Below, piece after piece: positions 1-11,620 of a stretch of 64,000 nt of DNA. Positions within the stretch are counted from its first letter, which is position 1, and each line of letters begins with the position of its first letter. The notes under the pieces are model-generated. The model made no database searches, was not told where the DNA came from, and worked only from the letters and a program-made list of their open reading frames with translations. Both the position numbers and the translations under genes were made by a program. Location: NCBI GenBank assembly GCA_027886185.1, contig WOAB01000527.1, forward strand, positions 124,001-188,000. Direction: 5' to 3'. Origin of the DNA: Rheum nobile (lineage: Eukaryota; Streptophyta; Magnoliopsida; Caryophyllales; Polygonaceae).

Positions 1-896
1 AAATCCTCTCTCTGAAAGCATTGGTGAGCGGACTGTCAAATTTCTCCTCAAGCAAAATCTGTCACAAATTAGAAAGCCAAATACATGATCATGTATATAT
101 AAATGTCATAATCCTAAATACTTCTGAATAGAGTTTTGCAGGAACTGTAAGCGTTATAGCTTTAGCTTTAATACTAAATCTTCTTTCTGAGGGCATGAGG
201 AAATAAAAAGCTACACATCCAATATAATGTATGAAAACAGATTGCAGAATCAGATAATATTTGTATCATTTCTGATGATCAGTCTCCTTAACACAGACAC
301 TTAATAAAGAAACAGCTGAGGATATGGAATCGGGCACTTGGATGCACAACTAAGAATGAGTCTATGGAAAATACACTTTCGATAGGAAGTCCTAAATTTC
401 CTCATTAAGCAGAGTGGTCAACTAAGTATTCACAACAGATAAAGGTTCTACATTTTACTTCATAATTCGGCGTGTTGATTTCAAATTCTGTGAAATGATA
501 CTAGAGTAACAAACTAAAAACAGAAACCTCTCAACTGATATCTACGTGTTTGCAAATGAGAAAGTATATATTCTACTCATTCCTCAAGTTTAAAAATTTT
601 GGTTTTGCTTCCACAATATATACTTGATACTCAATTAAGATTGGCCAACTAGAACTAAGAAAACATGAGATACACACAAATCTAAAGAGGAGAGAGTAAA
701 TCAACATATTATGTAGGGCACCGTGTGAGATACACTACAAAATACAAATAACAATGAAGATAGTAGAGCATTAATTAGTGGAGGGCTAAACAAGTTGATC
801 TTGAATGTATCATACAACCAGAATCTTATGGGTTTGTGAATAACTAATTCACCAAGTTAGTTGTTTGCTAAAACTACTGAGGATAGTATATCATTC
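1..896. other. AT-rich intergenic DNA, nothing recognised
   Basis: No reading frame of useful length, no RNA gene and no clear repeat boundary is visible here. The stretch is AT-rich and could be intron, intergenic DNA or the interior of a decayed element. Confidence 0.5.
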
Positions 897-904
897 ATTA
901 AGAC

Positions 905-1880
905 CTGTGAAGCACGGACACGGGACACGGGGAAGCAACAAATCTAAAAAATAGAAAATTAGGACACGGCAGGACACGGGAATATAAATTAAATTATATA
1001 TCATTTTAAAGCTATTGTAAAAAGGAATATATTGACATTAATAATGGATACATAAATAATATCCAATGGCATAAAAATGGTTAGTCATCTTAACAATAAA
1101 GATGTACAAACCAAATGAAAATAAGCAAACTAATAGTCTAATATTTCAACATAAACATAGAAAGATAATTAAGTAGTTCAAAAGAAAGACATAATCCAAA
1201 TTAAAAGCCTCTCCTAGTCTCTTATAATCATCAATCATTAAACAAATTGAAAAAAAGATATTAGTTTTGCACTTCTGCACAACCACATACTGTATACACA
1301 TTCACACTCTTCAAATATTCCATCGACACTTACAAACTCAAATCAAAATTGAATTCCAATAATAGACTAGACTATTAGAGGCTACTAGTTAACTAATTAC
1401 TTAATTACTGATTGTTCGAATTGGAAAATGGAAACTGGAAAGAAATAGAGATCTGGACAACTGGAGAAGCGAACCGAGTGAGTCGAGTGACATACCGACC
1501 ACCGGTGAGGGCGACGACTGGTGGTGGGGAGGACTGAGGAGTGGCTACTGGTGGAGTGGTGGGTGGTCTCCTCACGAGCGAAGGGAGTGACCGAATATCA
1601 AAGAGGGGGCTGCTGCTAGGTAGGGTTTATTTTACATGAATATTTATTTTTATTTTCATTTATCAAAACACAATGTTTTGTGTCCTGGTGTGTCTTGACC
1701 GTATCCAAAACGTGTCCAAAATATTGACCGTGTGTCTTGACCGTGTCCGAGCCGTGTCCGGAATATTGACCGTGTCTTGACCGTGTCCTCCCATGTCTTG
1801 GCGCTTCCGAGCCGTGTCCGGGTGCTTCCCCGCGTCCGACACGGGAACCAGGCCAGTCGAGCCGTGTCCGTGCTTCAGAG
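905..1880. mobile_element. Non-autonomous DNA transposon with 19-bp TIRs
   Basis: The left end (905-923) reads CTGTGAAGCACGGACACGG. The reverse complement of the right end (1862-1880) matches it at 18 of 19 positions. Flanking 8-mers ATTAAGAC (897-904) and ATGAAGAC (1881-1888) match at 7 of 8, fitting a target-site duplication. The right third (about 1680-1860) is packed with repeats of the word CCGTGTC/GACCGTGTC, and a GC-richer block lies at 1490-1620. No transposase is visible, so the element is non-autonomous. The TSD length fits hAT or Mutator-like elements; I cannot decide between them. Confidence 0.7.
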
Positions 1881-2690
1881 ATGAAGACTGATTTATCTAA
1901 TAGTTTCAATTTCACCAATTTGAGCAGCTTTTACAATTTTAAATTCAGCAAAAAACAGCTCTATAAGTATTTTGGGTTTTAAACGGCCAAATATACCTTT
2001 TAAACAAGTTTACACAGTACACTTTCAACTTCTGAAGCAAGGAAATCACTATAAAAGCTAGATTTACTAAATCATGTGATGAGACCAAAACTAATGAATA
2101 CTTTTACCAATTCAAAGAATTTCAAGTCAATTATTTTTTGTAAAAGTTACTGTATAAGCCATTGACCACAGAATTTACATACAGGTTCAATAAAAGAAAA
2201 GGATTACAAGACTATTAGAGCATCCTCAATGGTAATATTTGGAGTCTCATATGAAGTATCAAAATATTTTTAAAATAAAAAATAAAAATAAATGTCAGAA
2301 TTGGGGTGTGAATCTATGGAAAAAGGTGAGGAGGATATCATGCAGGTGATATCCAATCTGACAAACTCACTGTCAAAAATTTACTTTTCTTTATTTAATT
2401 ATTTTTTTGATATTGTGAATCACAAGAAGAAAATCATGGTTGTAGATGCTCTTAGAATACATAGAAAGAGAGGAGATAGCCCGACTAAAACTGCAGCTTT
2501 TGTCCTTAAGGGAAAGAAATACTACTGGATATTCCCAAGACAACAAGCACAAAACCACATGAAAGCAGACATAACCAGTAAGGATAATAGAGATACAAAA
2601 TCTCAAACCTTTGCTTATAGAATATAAAGCCTTTTGGAAGATTTTTAAAAATAACAACTGGGAACTTTAGCAATGAACACATCTAAAGCA
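1881..2690. other. AT-rich stretch without recognisable gene
   Basis: Short open frames occur on both strands (for example around 2292-2627), but none has family resemblance, a clean start context or splice sites. It may be the interior of the CACTA element whose end is at 3722. Confidence 0.4.
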
Positions 2691-2699
2691 AGTATATAG

Positions 2700-3260
2700 T
2701 ACCTGAACACCACCACAGAGGGAAGGATCTGAGCTTCCTTTTTGAGTTTAAACCTCAGCTTTTAAAATTTTAAATTTAGCAAAAAAAACACCTCTAGTTG
2801 CATTGTGTCTTAGGGATACAATTATAGATGAAACCATTCCATATATCAAATTGAGCCTGAATGTGTGAAGTCTTTTAGACATACAAAATTGATAAATAAA
2901 AAAAACAGATAGAGAATTAGGGTGATTGAGCATGAATGGTTCAGTCTAAAAAAACCTAAACCAGTCCCAACTGGCCTCTGTACCTGAAGTTGCAGTGGAA
3001 ATATCCGTGACCACCTTGTAGCAGCCCAAGCCATTGCATAAACACCAAAAAAAATTAGGGCAATTGAGAATTAGATGGCAAAAAAACAAAGTTGAGCATC
3101 AGCAAATGATACAACCGAACCATAGCATCAGCCAAATTGTTGTCCAAAAAAAAAACGAAGTTGATATACAGAAAAAGACACACCTTGTAACCATTAGATT
3201 CAAGTGAACTTCGATCAACACCAAGAATTCGATCGAAGCGGCACCACATGAACTAGGAAC
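2700..3260 (-). pseudogene. Possible captured gene fragment, unidentified exons
   Basis: On the minus strand there are exon-like pieces ending at GT donors. One runs from an ATG at 3249 to about 3184 and ends before GTGTGTC. Another ends at about 2983 before GTACAG. A third (about 2755-2701) encodes a peptide ending LPSVVVFR before GTACTA. Upstream of the ATG (3260-3450) is a 5'-UTR-like stretch. The pieces lie just inside the CACTA terminus at 3722, so they may be captured host exons. I do not recognise the gene, and acceptors are not convincing. Confidence 0.25.
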
Positions 3261-3479
3261 CCTAACCCATTCCACATATCCCTCTTCTTCGAATTTGAGA
3301 GATGAATCACCAAATTGTGCGAACTGGAGCGAACTCTCTGAATTTTGACCTAGCTTCCCAGAAGAACCGATTTGGAGAATCTGAATTTTGACCTACTGTT
3401 TTATTTTTTCCGAAGCGGGGAAGAAAAAGTGAAGGCGGGATAAATTGGAAATTTGGAAGTCCGCCACGTAAAACAGCTT

Positions 3480-3722
3480 CAATAAGTTTTTTTTCTTTTA
3501 ATTTACAGCCGCTGCATTAGGTACTATCAAGCGCTGCAATAGATTGACTTAAAACCACCGCAGCAAAAACCGCTTCTTTTGACACAACCGCTATCATCAA
3601 CCGCTACAATATTCTCAACCGCTGCAAACAACCGCTTCAATAGCCAAACCGCTACCTTAAACCGCTTCCTAATCATCAACCGCTACACTTGACCGTTTCA
3701 TTTGTTCAATATTATAGTAGTG
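3480..3722 (-). mobile_element. Terminus of a CACTA (En/Spm) transposon
   Basis: The stretch ends in TATAGTAGTG, which in reverse complement is a CACTA-type start (CACTACTATAATATTGAAC). Inside the end are about ten copies of AGCGGTT (seen as AACCGCT/AACCGCTTC on the plus strand), the clustered subterminal repeats expected for CACTA transposase binding. The next three bases, AAT (3723-3725), would be the 3-bp TSD. The partner end is not identifiable in the window, so the element probably extends beyond position 1. Confidence 0.6.
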
Positions 3723-3750
3723 AATGTGGCCCAACAAAAGGTATGTCAAT

Positions 3751-5460
3751 TTACAACTCATTTACCATCTCCTTAAACTTCACAAATTGTTGCTCCTGTT
3801 GTATCTGAATCCTTATTTGAGGAAAAGGCAAAGGTGGCTTATATGGTGAGAGAGCAACATACTTGGGTTCCTCTTCTTGCGGCTTCTCCATAGGCTCCTT
3901 AGTCCCTTCTTTTTCTCTTGGATGGTGCTCCTCCAATTGTTTTTCGTCTCTTAAAGTGACATCCCGACAATGCTCCTTTGGGTTGACTTCAAGTTGACCA
4001 GGAAGTTGACCAGTTGGCCTAGGGACATTCATAGCAACTTGAGCCAATTGACTCTCAAATATGTCCATCCTCTTAGAGAAGCTCTCAAAATTGTCAACCT
4101 TCTTAGAAAAGGTTTCCATATAAACAGCCATGTTCCCTTGAGTTTTAGCTATTTCCCTCAACATGGACTCTAGTGTACAGTTCTTAGATGACTGAATATG
4201 AGCTGGATTCAGCGGTTGAAAGACTCTTGGTTGGAACCTAGGAGGTGGTCTTTGCTGAGCCTCATCATTCTTGTAGGAGAATTCGGATGATTCTGCCAAC
4301 CCGGATTATAAGTGTTCGAGTACGGATCATTCCTGGGACCCCTGTTGAAGTTACTCGTGTAGTGCACTTCTTCCTGAGACTCATTCTGGGAAGTAAAAAG
4401 ATGGAAGGAAGATATAGTGTGATCACATTCGCCACAAAACTGACAGGCTATACCAGAAACAGCCAGTGTGGATTGTCCTACACCCTGCCCTTGAGACTTT
4501 TGCACCAACAAACTTAATCTCTTGATTTCTTGAGCCATAGCATCTATCGAAGCTTGGTGGTGGGTCTCAGTATTGACCTCATACATCCTTGGAGCTTGAA
4601 GCATAGCGAGTATCATTGTAATAATGAGAGTGTTGAGCAGTACTCTCAATCAAATTACAAGCATCATCAACCTCAATGGTCATAATTCTACCACCAGCTG
4701 AAGCATCAATGATTAGTCGGGTAGAACTATCAACAACATTGTAGAAGACATGTAGCAGACTGCATTTAGGGTGCCCATGATGGGGGCACAACATCAGCAA
4801 CTCTTTGAATCTTTCCCACCCTTCATACAGAGACTCTCCATCCTTCATCTGGAAGGCAGTAATTTGATTTCTCATCTCAGCAGTCTTCTTGGATGGGAAA
4901 TACTTGTTCAGGAAGGCATTGGCTAACTCATCCCAAGTCGTTATGGAACCATGAGACAGGGCCTTGAACCAAGCCTTGGCCTTGTCTCATAGAGAGAATG
5001 AGAAATCCCGCAACAGAAGTGCATCCTGGGACACCTCATGAATCTTCACTGCGTTGATCAACTCTTAAAAAGTATTCAGATGCTGGTGTGGATTCTCATA
5101 TGGTAGACCTCCAAATTGATTTTGTTGAACCATGTTGATCAGAGAAGGTTTCAGCTCAAAATTTCGGGCTTGCACTAGAGGTCGGACCACACCAGACCAA
5201 GGTGATTTGGCATCACATAATCACCAAGCGTCATGCGTGCAGCCTGGATTTTCTGATTAAGATTGTTTCCATCTACGCCGTCACCCATTGCTTGTTCTCT
5301 GGTTTTGCGTTGTTGTCTTCTTCTTAAGTGAAAAGCACGCTCAGGTTCAGGATCGTAGTCGTTGAGATTACCAGCGCTCAGGACTCTTTGCTTCTGAAGA
5401 AAACAAGCCTGGAAGAAAACAAGCCTGGAAGAAAAGCAACAAAAAACAAGATAAAAAATA
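3751..5460 (-). pseudogene. Athila-type gag remnant
   Basis: Read right to left, fragments in several frames show the order expected for an Athila-type gag. The N-terminus (about 5400-5180) is rich in Arg/Gln. Next comes the capsid core at about 5150-4580, with GSITTWDELANAF and KYFPSKK-like text, then GESLYEGWERFKELL and a CPHHGH stretch. A decayed knuckle follows with CQFCGECDH at about 4430. The C-terminal part (4299-3751) is hydrophilic, with KPPLPFPQ near the end. The fragments are separated by frameshifts and stops, for example at about 4985 and 5067. Gag would form the virus-like particle of the element; this copy cannot make it. Confidence 0.75.
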
Positions 5461-5513
5461 AAACAAAGACTTAGTCGAACCAATTATTGTAAAACAACTG
5501 ATACTAGTAATAG

Positions 5514-5531
5514 TCCCCGGCAACGGCGCCA
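5514..5531 (-). other. Primer-binding site, Athila type
   Basis: The plus strand reads TCCCCGGCAACGGCGCCA, so in element sense it begins TGGCGCCGTTGCC. This 18-mer is usually assigned to tRNA-Asp in Athila-type elements. It lies six bases from the LTR boundary at 5538. The identical 18-mer is found at 46328-46345 and 63429-63446. Confidence 0.8.
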
Positions 5532-5537
5532 AAAACT

Positions 5538-7156
5538 TGATAGGACAAAAACCTACTCACAAACGTATGGGATTAGTTGTAGCTTTTCAAGTATCGTTCC
5601 CACGAGGACTATGTAGTATCTATTGTAACTTTGACTAGTAAGCTAGGCCACAAGTAGGGAAAATTGTTGAACTAATAACTAAAAAAACTAAGAAACAAAT
5701 GCAAGTGATGATTGTATTTAATGGAGGAAGGCTTTTAAGGCAAGGGATCCCCACAAGTTTGCTTCAATAGACTCAACTAGATAAATGTCTGAATTTAGCA
5801 TGTCTTTATTGAATGTAACTATCTTAGGTAATTACTAATTTCTCTCAGATGATAGTAAATGTGTCTAGATTCAATTAACATCCACTCTCGTGACTTGCTA
5901 ATCAAGATCTAGACCCGTTGGGCACTTAGAATCTAAGGTCAAACTGAATTAACATCCACTCTCGTGACATGCTAAATCCAACCTAAACTTAGAGTTTCTA
6001 TGATAGTTATTAATCCACGGGAGAAATTGAGACGCTCTCGCAATAATAAAATCCCAGGTTCAAATCCTAGGAATCCAATAGAAGTCATTACCTCTCCGTC
6101 TCAAACCCTATCTGCCTACCTATTAACTTTATCACCTCTCGGTCTCAAACTCTATCTGACTACCTATTAACTTTATCACCTCTCGGTCTCAAACCCTAAT
6201 AGGATACAATTCACATAAGCTACTATGGGCATTAAGCACACTAGGAATGAATCAACAAAGTTTCACAGTTTCATTCAGGCTAATATCAAACAAGTCTACT
6301 TACGCATAGTTGGGATCACCCCAACCCTAGAAATATGGAATTAGCCAGACATGCTCAGAGAAACAATCAAAAACATCTTAAGAACAAAGAAAATCATTCC
6401 ACTAGATTAGAAGAAGAAAATACTTGATCACATCCAGAGTAACAGTCTCCAATCTGCAAAAATCTTTGAAAGAACTCCAGAAACACTCTAGGGCTAAAAC
6501 GGCGATGTAGAGAATGAAAGAATAAGTCTAAAAATTAATCCCTAAAAAGTATTTAAACCATCTAAAAATAGTCAGGGCCGAAGCCCAAAAGTTCGGAAAA
6601 GTACGCGGTGCACGGACTAAGGCACAATCCGTGCACACTTCACGGACTCCTTCTTTACAGAGGGGAAATGCACGGACCGTGTAGTTAGTGCACGGTCCAG
6701 TCGTGATTCGTGCAGATGATGGTGCACGGCTAAAATATGCTACAGGTGAAAATGCACGTCTGTGCGGTAAATGCACGGCCAAAGCGCACGGCCAGATCTT
6801 GTACGTAGGAAAAAACGCACGGCCGTGCGGTTGAGCGCACAATTGTACAATGAGAAATCACCGCCTTGCACGACCGTGCGATGGAATGCACGGATCTCTG
6901 AAAGAAATTCGAACCTTTTGCTCTGAATTTGCTACGGTTCGCCACGTTAGCCTCCAGACGACAGTAAGGGCACCATCAACATCCACAGAAAGTCCCGGAA
7001 ATCCACCGAAGTACCTGAAATGCACAGTTTTTGCGTGTAGACATCCATAACAAATAAAACGATGCAATTAGCAATAAATGCAAACTAAAATGCATAAAAC
7101 GACTTAAACTATAACACAAATGCATGTCCTAAATATGTACTAAATGGATGTTATCA
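5538..7156 (-). repeat. LTR of Athila-type copy A
   Basis: It starts TGATAGGACA next to the primer-binding site and ends TGTTATCA, giving TG...CA ends over 1619 bp. No second copy is in the window, so the outer end rests on the TG...CA rule and on the change of sequence character at 7157. Between about 6600 and 6900 the LTR carries repeated words GTGCACGG, GCACGGCC and CCGTGCG in an otherwise AT-rich sequence. Short repeated phrases containing 'ctctcg(t)gac' and 'cctctcggtctcaaac' occur at about 5880-6200. Confidence 0.6.
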
Positions 7157-7540
7157 CAATGCACATTCCAGTTTTATGTCAATTCACATTCATGTTGTTA
7201 TGCATATTTATCTGTACTTGCGATGAACATTGGTTTGTATTGTGATGCACATTGCTACGGTGCACATCACTACAATGTACATTTGTTTGCTACGATACAT
7301 ATCGCTATAGTGCTCGTGTGACCGGTCAACAACGGGTCAACACAAGGTTAACGCAGAGAACCGTTGGTCAATTTTGGAAGTCATTGTGGTGCACATCTGT
7401 GCATCACAATACACATGAGGTATACATCATAGTCAATGTGTATCACAACACACATGTCTGTGTGTCATAGTGTGTGATATGCACCGTTCGCACATTCCGC
7501 AAGAAAATAGTGGTTCTCATTTGATGAATTCACTATATAT
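7157..7540. other. Low-complexity DNA with tgcacat-like words
   Basis: The stretch is full of CACAT/TGCAC words and contains TGACCGGTCAAC at about 7319. Near its right edge is GGTTCTCATTTGATG followed by CACTATATATATA, which resembles the inverted end of the element family starting at about 7541. It may be the remnant of a neighbouring copy. No gene is visible. Confidence 0.4.
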
Positions 7541-9083
7541 ATAAGGGCGCTCGGTGAGAACACCCCCCAAGTGAGAACGCGCTTGCGGTGAGAACAACAC
7601 ACGAGATAGACAATGACATTTCGGTAAATATAAGCAACTTATATAAAATAGGCTCATTTACCCCCAAAACCCATCAAAAGGAAAAGTCCAAAATTCATTT
7701 AATTGAAAATGTGCCAAGCACACGATCATTAAATGAGTTGACCGGTCAACAAGGTTGGTCAAGGACGGTCTCCGTCGTTGACCGTTCGGTCTCCATCGTT
7801 GACTCCTCGGTCTTCTCCGTTGACTGGCATTTTTTCATACCTTTTTTTAGGTTTTACATTAGAATTTCGAAATGCATATATAGTATAATTTGAAATGCAC
7901 ATATAATATATTATAATTCATTGCTAGATGTGTGTTTTTTTTCGGGACTTTTTTTACATCAATTTTTGTTTACCTTAGAATTTTAAAATGTACATACAAT
8001 ACAATATGAAATGCACATGCAGTAGAATTTATTGCTAAATGCACATCCAAAATGCAAAAATGGACATCCAATCATTTGTAATTGCACATCGAGTCATGTC
8101 TAAATGCACATACAATTAAATTGAGATGTACATACAATTCAAATGCATATATAATTCACAACTTTTATAACCGAAATGCACATGCAACATTTATCGAAAT
8201 AAACAAAAAACATGGTTGTTCAACGCCCGATACCACTATTGACTAGCCATGTTGACCGATCAACTCACTTAAAAGGGGGTTTTGAGCTTTTGATGTGCTT
8301 TGAGATTAAATGGACATACTTTCTGAAGTTCCACTTCTTTATGAAAATTTCATTGTGCCATCTTCTCACCATCTCATCTCTAAGCGGATCCGACAGCTGA
8401 AAAAACGTTATCGCACATAGTGGAAATTCTATAATAAAAAGCAACTTTAAAAAATAGGCTTATTTACCACAAAAGTCAATCAAGCCCAAGACCCGCTCTT
8501 CATTTAAATGAACATGTAACAAGCACATGATCATTTAAAGGAGTTGATCGGTCAACATGAGTGGTCAATAAATGGTCTCGGTCATTAACCACCCAATCTT
8601 CGGCGTTTATTGGTCGTTGATCGACCACATTTTTTTCCCAGACCATTTTTAGGCGAACCTTTTACCTTAGAATTTCGAGATACACATATCGTGCAGTTCA
8701 TTGCTAGATACACATTATCTTTGGTCAATTTATGTTTACTTTAGCATTTCGAAAATGCACATAGAGTAGAATTCGAAATGAACATTCATTAATGCCTTGT
8801 TTGGTTTGATTCCAAGGGAATGAGGAATTGGAATCGAAATGGCTCATTCCAGTATTTGTGTTTGGTTAGGGGAAAAAATGGAATCGGTTTAATTCTAAGG
8901 AATGGTTCATTCCAACCCACAAGAACAATTTGATTACAATGGAAAAGGTAAGGTATGAGTCATTCCAAATTACACTCATTTCTCTCGTCTCTTTCGTCAC
9001 GAAAGCATACCAAACAATAAGCTACGAGAATGGGAATCAGACATTCCTAATTCCGATTCTCATTCCGATTCCAACCTGATTAC

Positions 9084-11350
9084 TGTAATAACCCCTAAAA
9101 GTCCCGAATTGTCGTTTTGTATGAAAGACATAATGGGCAATTTCTGTAACCTCTGTAATAACTCTCTTGAACGTAATAATATACGTTTAGTGTGTATTGG
9201 GTCTTAGATTATTTTTAGAAATGCTAAAAGTAAAGATCTAGCAAAGACCACGAGCGAGACCCGCGACCAAAGGCCAAAAGACGCGATCGCGGCTGTTCCG
9301 TGACCGCGGAATGCTTCCGCGGGCACGGATTCACCCAGGAACCATCCGCGACCGCGGCTCCGTTTCCGCGACCGCGTATCGTTGATTCGTCTTCTTCTCC
9401 GTTCTTATCCGAGCACATCGATTCGGATTTCTACACTTTTTAAACGTACGCCGGTGAGGGAATTCGAGGTGTTTGGGTTGCTCGGCGTTGGACTCCCCTT
9501 ACCCTATAAATAGGGGCCTCCTATCACCGAAGTTATTCATCCACAACTCTAGCAATCTCTCTCTCCTTTAGTGTTTCGCCGGAGTTTTTGAGTTCGTCGA
9601 AGCCTCGTCGGAGTTGTTGGTGGTCGTCGGAGGTGCCTTGGGAAGCCTTGAAGTGGTGGTATTCGCAGTGTTGCAGTACTTGTCATCGTCGTCATCGTTG
9701 GTAAGCTCGATCGCCTCCAAAGCCGTCGTCGGAAAGGAGAACCGCGACCGCAGGGATGAATTCCGCGACCGCGGCTCTGCCTAGAATTCCGCGACCGCGG
9801 ATGTACAAACCGCACCCGCGGCTTGCTCTAGCAAGCGCGATCGTGGCTTGGACAACCATGGCCACGGCTTAGGCTTGCTTCCTTTCGTTCGTATCGTTTA
9901 ATTACCCTCGTTCCATTCATATCGAATCTAACTTAGGATTCCGTCTTTTGTCTCGACGTCGTCGTAGGAATCCGTATTCAGATTCCAGTCTCCAGATACT
10001 CGGAACCCGACATCTTCATCCGTCTAGATTAAGGCAAGTGGCGGTTCGCTCTTGCTTATCATTCCATATTTCCTTTAGTTATCAATTACTTTTGATTGTT
10101 AATTAAATTGGAATGAAATGTTGTTTTCGTTTGGGAACAGATTTTAATAATAATGTGTTAAAATATGATTCTATAATAGGTTGTATATATTGCTAGAAAC
10201 AACGCTATTATACATGATATTACCATGATGGTATTGGTTTGGACTTATGTATGAACTTACATGTGTAGTTAGAACGAGTATTCGTAGGAACGCTAAGTAC
10301 CTTGCGAGGTCTAGTCGTTTCTTTATAACTGGTATTAGGAGGATTTTTCCCTAGTACTTTATGGTCATGACTGTACCCTTATTCAAGGTAGGTGCACACA
10401 GCTGGTGCTGACAATCGGGATTAATTCCCAAGATATCTCTCATGTCGAGATGATATATATTAAAAGCTTTAACGTGAATATACGTGTTGGAATTAAATAA
10501 GATAAGTACGGTTATGCACATAATTAATGAACCTTCGGGTGAGAAGTACAACTTGGAACCCGCCCGGACTTCGGTTAGAGTAAGTCTTCTTTCCAATCTG
10601 GATTCGCATTGCGCGGTGAGGTTGGTCGTGGACCCAAATGATCAAGTTGTTTTAAAACGCTTGTGTGAAAACTATAAACGTTCCCAAACACTTGTCATAC
10701 GTTTCCGTAAGACTCAACTTCTTTGTAGTCTTCTTTTCATACGTTTCCCATAAGACTCAATTCCTTTGGAGTCTTCTCTTTATCATTCATTTTCTTATGT
10801 TTCTGTAGAAGTGTTGAGGTTCACTGTCGTCATCGGCTATTATTCGAAAAGCGACGGGTGTAACCTAACACGACTACTTAGAACCTTTTTATTTGTACCA
10901 TTGCATAGTCTTTCATTAGACTAACCAACCGGTTTTATTCCTTTGCATGGCTGGCTGGTGTCATCCGTCTCATACGGCACATCAGGTAAACTTCCCTTTC
11001 CGTGAAGGCCATAATTCGATGATGAGGGCAGATGATGGTTTAAGTGTTTTTTTCCAAGGTTGAAGATCCTAGGCGTGAGATCGCTCAGATCGAAACCCTT
11101 CGTGGCGTTTATTAATTTTCAAGACTTCCGATGTATTAAACAATTCTGTAATCGTTTGTACTTGGTTTATCAAACAGTTGTAAGATCATGACGTTGGTTT
11201 GAATCTTATTGGAGAAATTTTCATGATATTTAATACAATTTGTGTTGTTATGTATTTGTTATAAAATGAGTTAAGCCTTGGGTGACCCCAGACGTGTAAT
11301 CTGAGATCACTGGCGATAATACTTTCAAAGGATTATTTGGGGGTGTTACA
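9084..11350 (+). repeat. 5' LTR of the Tekay element
   Basis: Begins TGTAATAACC and ends GGTGTTACA (TG...CA). It is 2267 bp, the same length as the 3' LTR, but with visible substitutions and compensating small indels. One is an extra CTCTGTAAT unit in the 3' copy near 17715; another is a longer GC-rich block here at 9297-9345. GC-rich words built on CCGCGACCGCGG recur at 9240-9385 and 9740-9850. Small LTR-derived ORFs have no support as genes. Confidence 0.93.
9505..9512 (+). promoter_or_regulatory. TATA box in the Tekay 5' LTR
   Basis: TATAAATA lies in CCCTATAAATAGGGGCC, a strong plant TATA context, about 420 bp into the LTR. Transcription would begin roughly 30 bp downstream (about 9540). 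The same motif is kept in the 3' LTR at 18053-18060. Confidence 0.75.
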
Positions 11351-11620
11351 GATTTGGTATCAGAGCTAAAAGTTTTAAACGGGTTTGGGTTTTCAAATCG
11401 TTTTACTTAAAACAATTTTTTTTATAAACTGTTCCCCGTTTGTGTTAAGACATTGTTGGTTAGTCCCAAAAATCAAAATTTTTGAACAAAATTATACTTT
11501 GAGTAAAATGTGATCTTTTGAAACCTCTGCCATTCAAATCGTGCCTTCTTTTCCAGTCTGATATAGTAAGTTAGCTTTTATATTTAGAAAGACTATTCCT
11601 TCCTCGTCGTCTTGCAGGTT
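11351..11620 (+). other. Tekay leader before the first ORF
   Basis: Untranslated leader between the 5' LTR and the extra ORF. Its last bases, a pyrimidine-rich run ending TCGTCGTCTTGCAG just before the ATG at 11621, look like a splice acceptor. The first ORF could therefore be expressed from a spliced transcript. That is inference from sequence shape only. Confidence 0.4.
11355..11366 (+). other. Primer-binding site, initiator tRNA-Met
   Basis: TGGTATCAGAGC lies four bases after the 5' LTR end and is the standard match to the 3' end of plant initiator tRNA-Met. It primes minus-strand DNA synthesis. Confidence 0.93.

Larger units (their letters stand above)
3726..7156 (-). mobile_element. Truncated Athila-type Gypsy element (copy A)
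   Basis: Minus-oriented Ty3/Gypsy remnant: LTR at 5538-7156, primer-binding site at 5514-5531 and a decayed gag at 3751-5460. It stops next to the CACTA terminus at 3722, so protease, pol and the other LTR are missing from the window. The primer-binding site is the one typical of Athila-type elements. The same layout and orientation recur at 40942-47770 and 62805-64000, but the LTR sequences differ, so these are different families. Confidence 0.75.

Noticed and set aside
733..745. CACTACAAAATAC as the left end of the CACTA element ending at 3722
   Set aside because: It lacks subterminal AGCGGTT repeats, and the preceding ATA does not match the AAT expected as TSD.
1616..1918. 100-residue repeat protein on the minus strand
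   Set aside because: Its repeats merely translate the CCGTGTC-word array of a TIR element and cross the element end.
9549..9815. Arg/Pro-rich ORFs in the Tekay LTRs
   Set aside because: They overlap LTR regulatory DNA, differ between the two LTRs (also 18047-18250) and have no domain.
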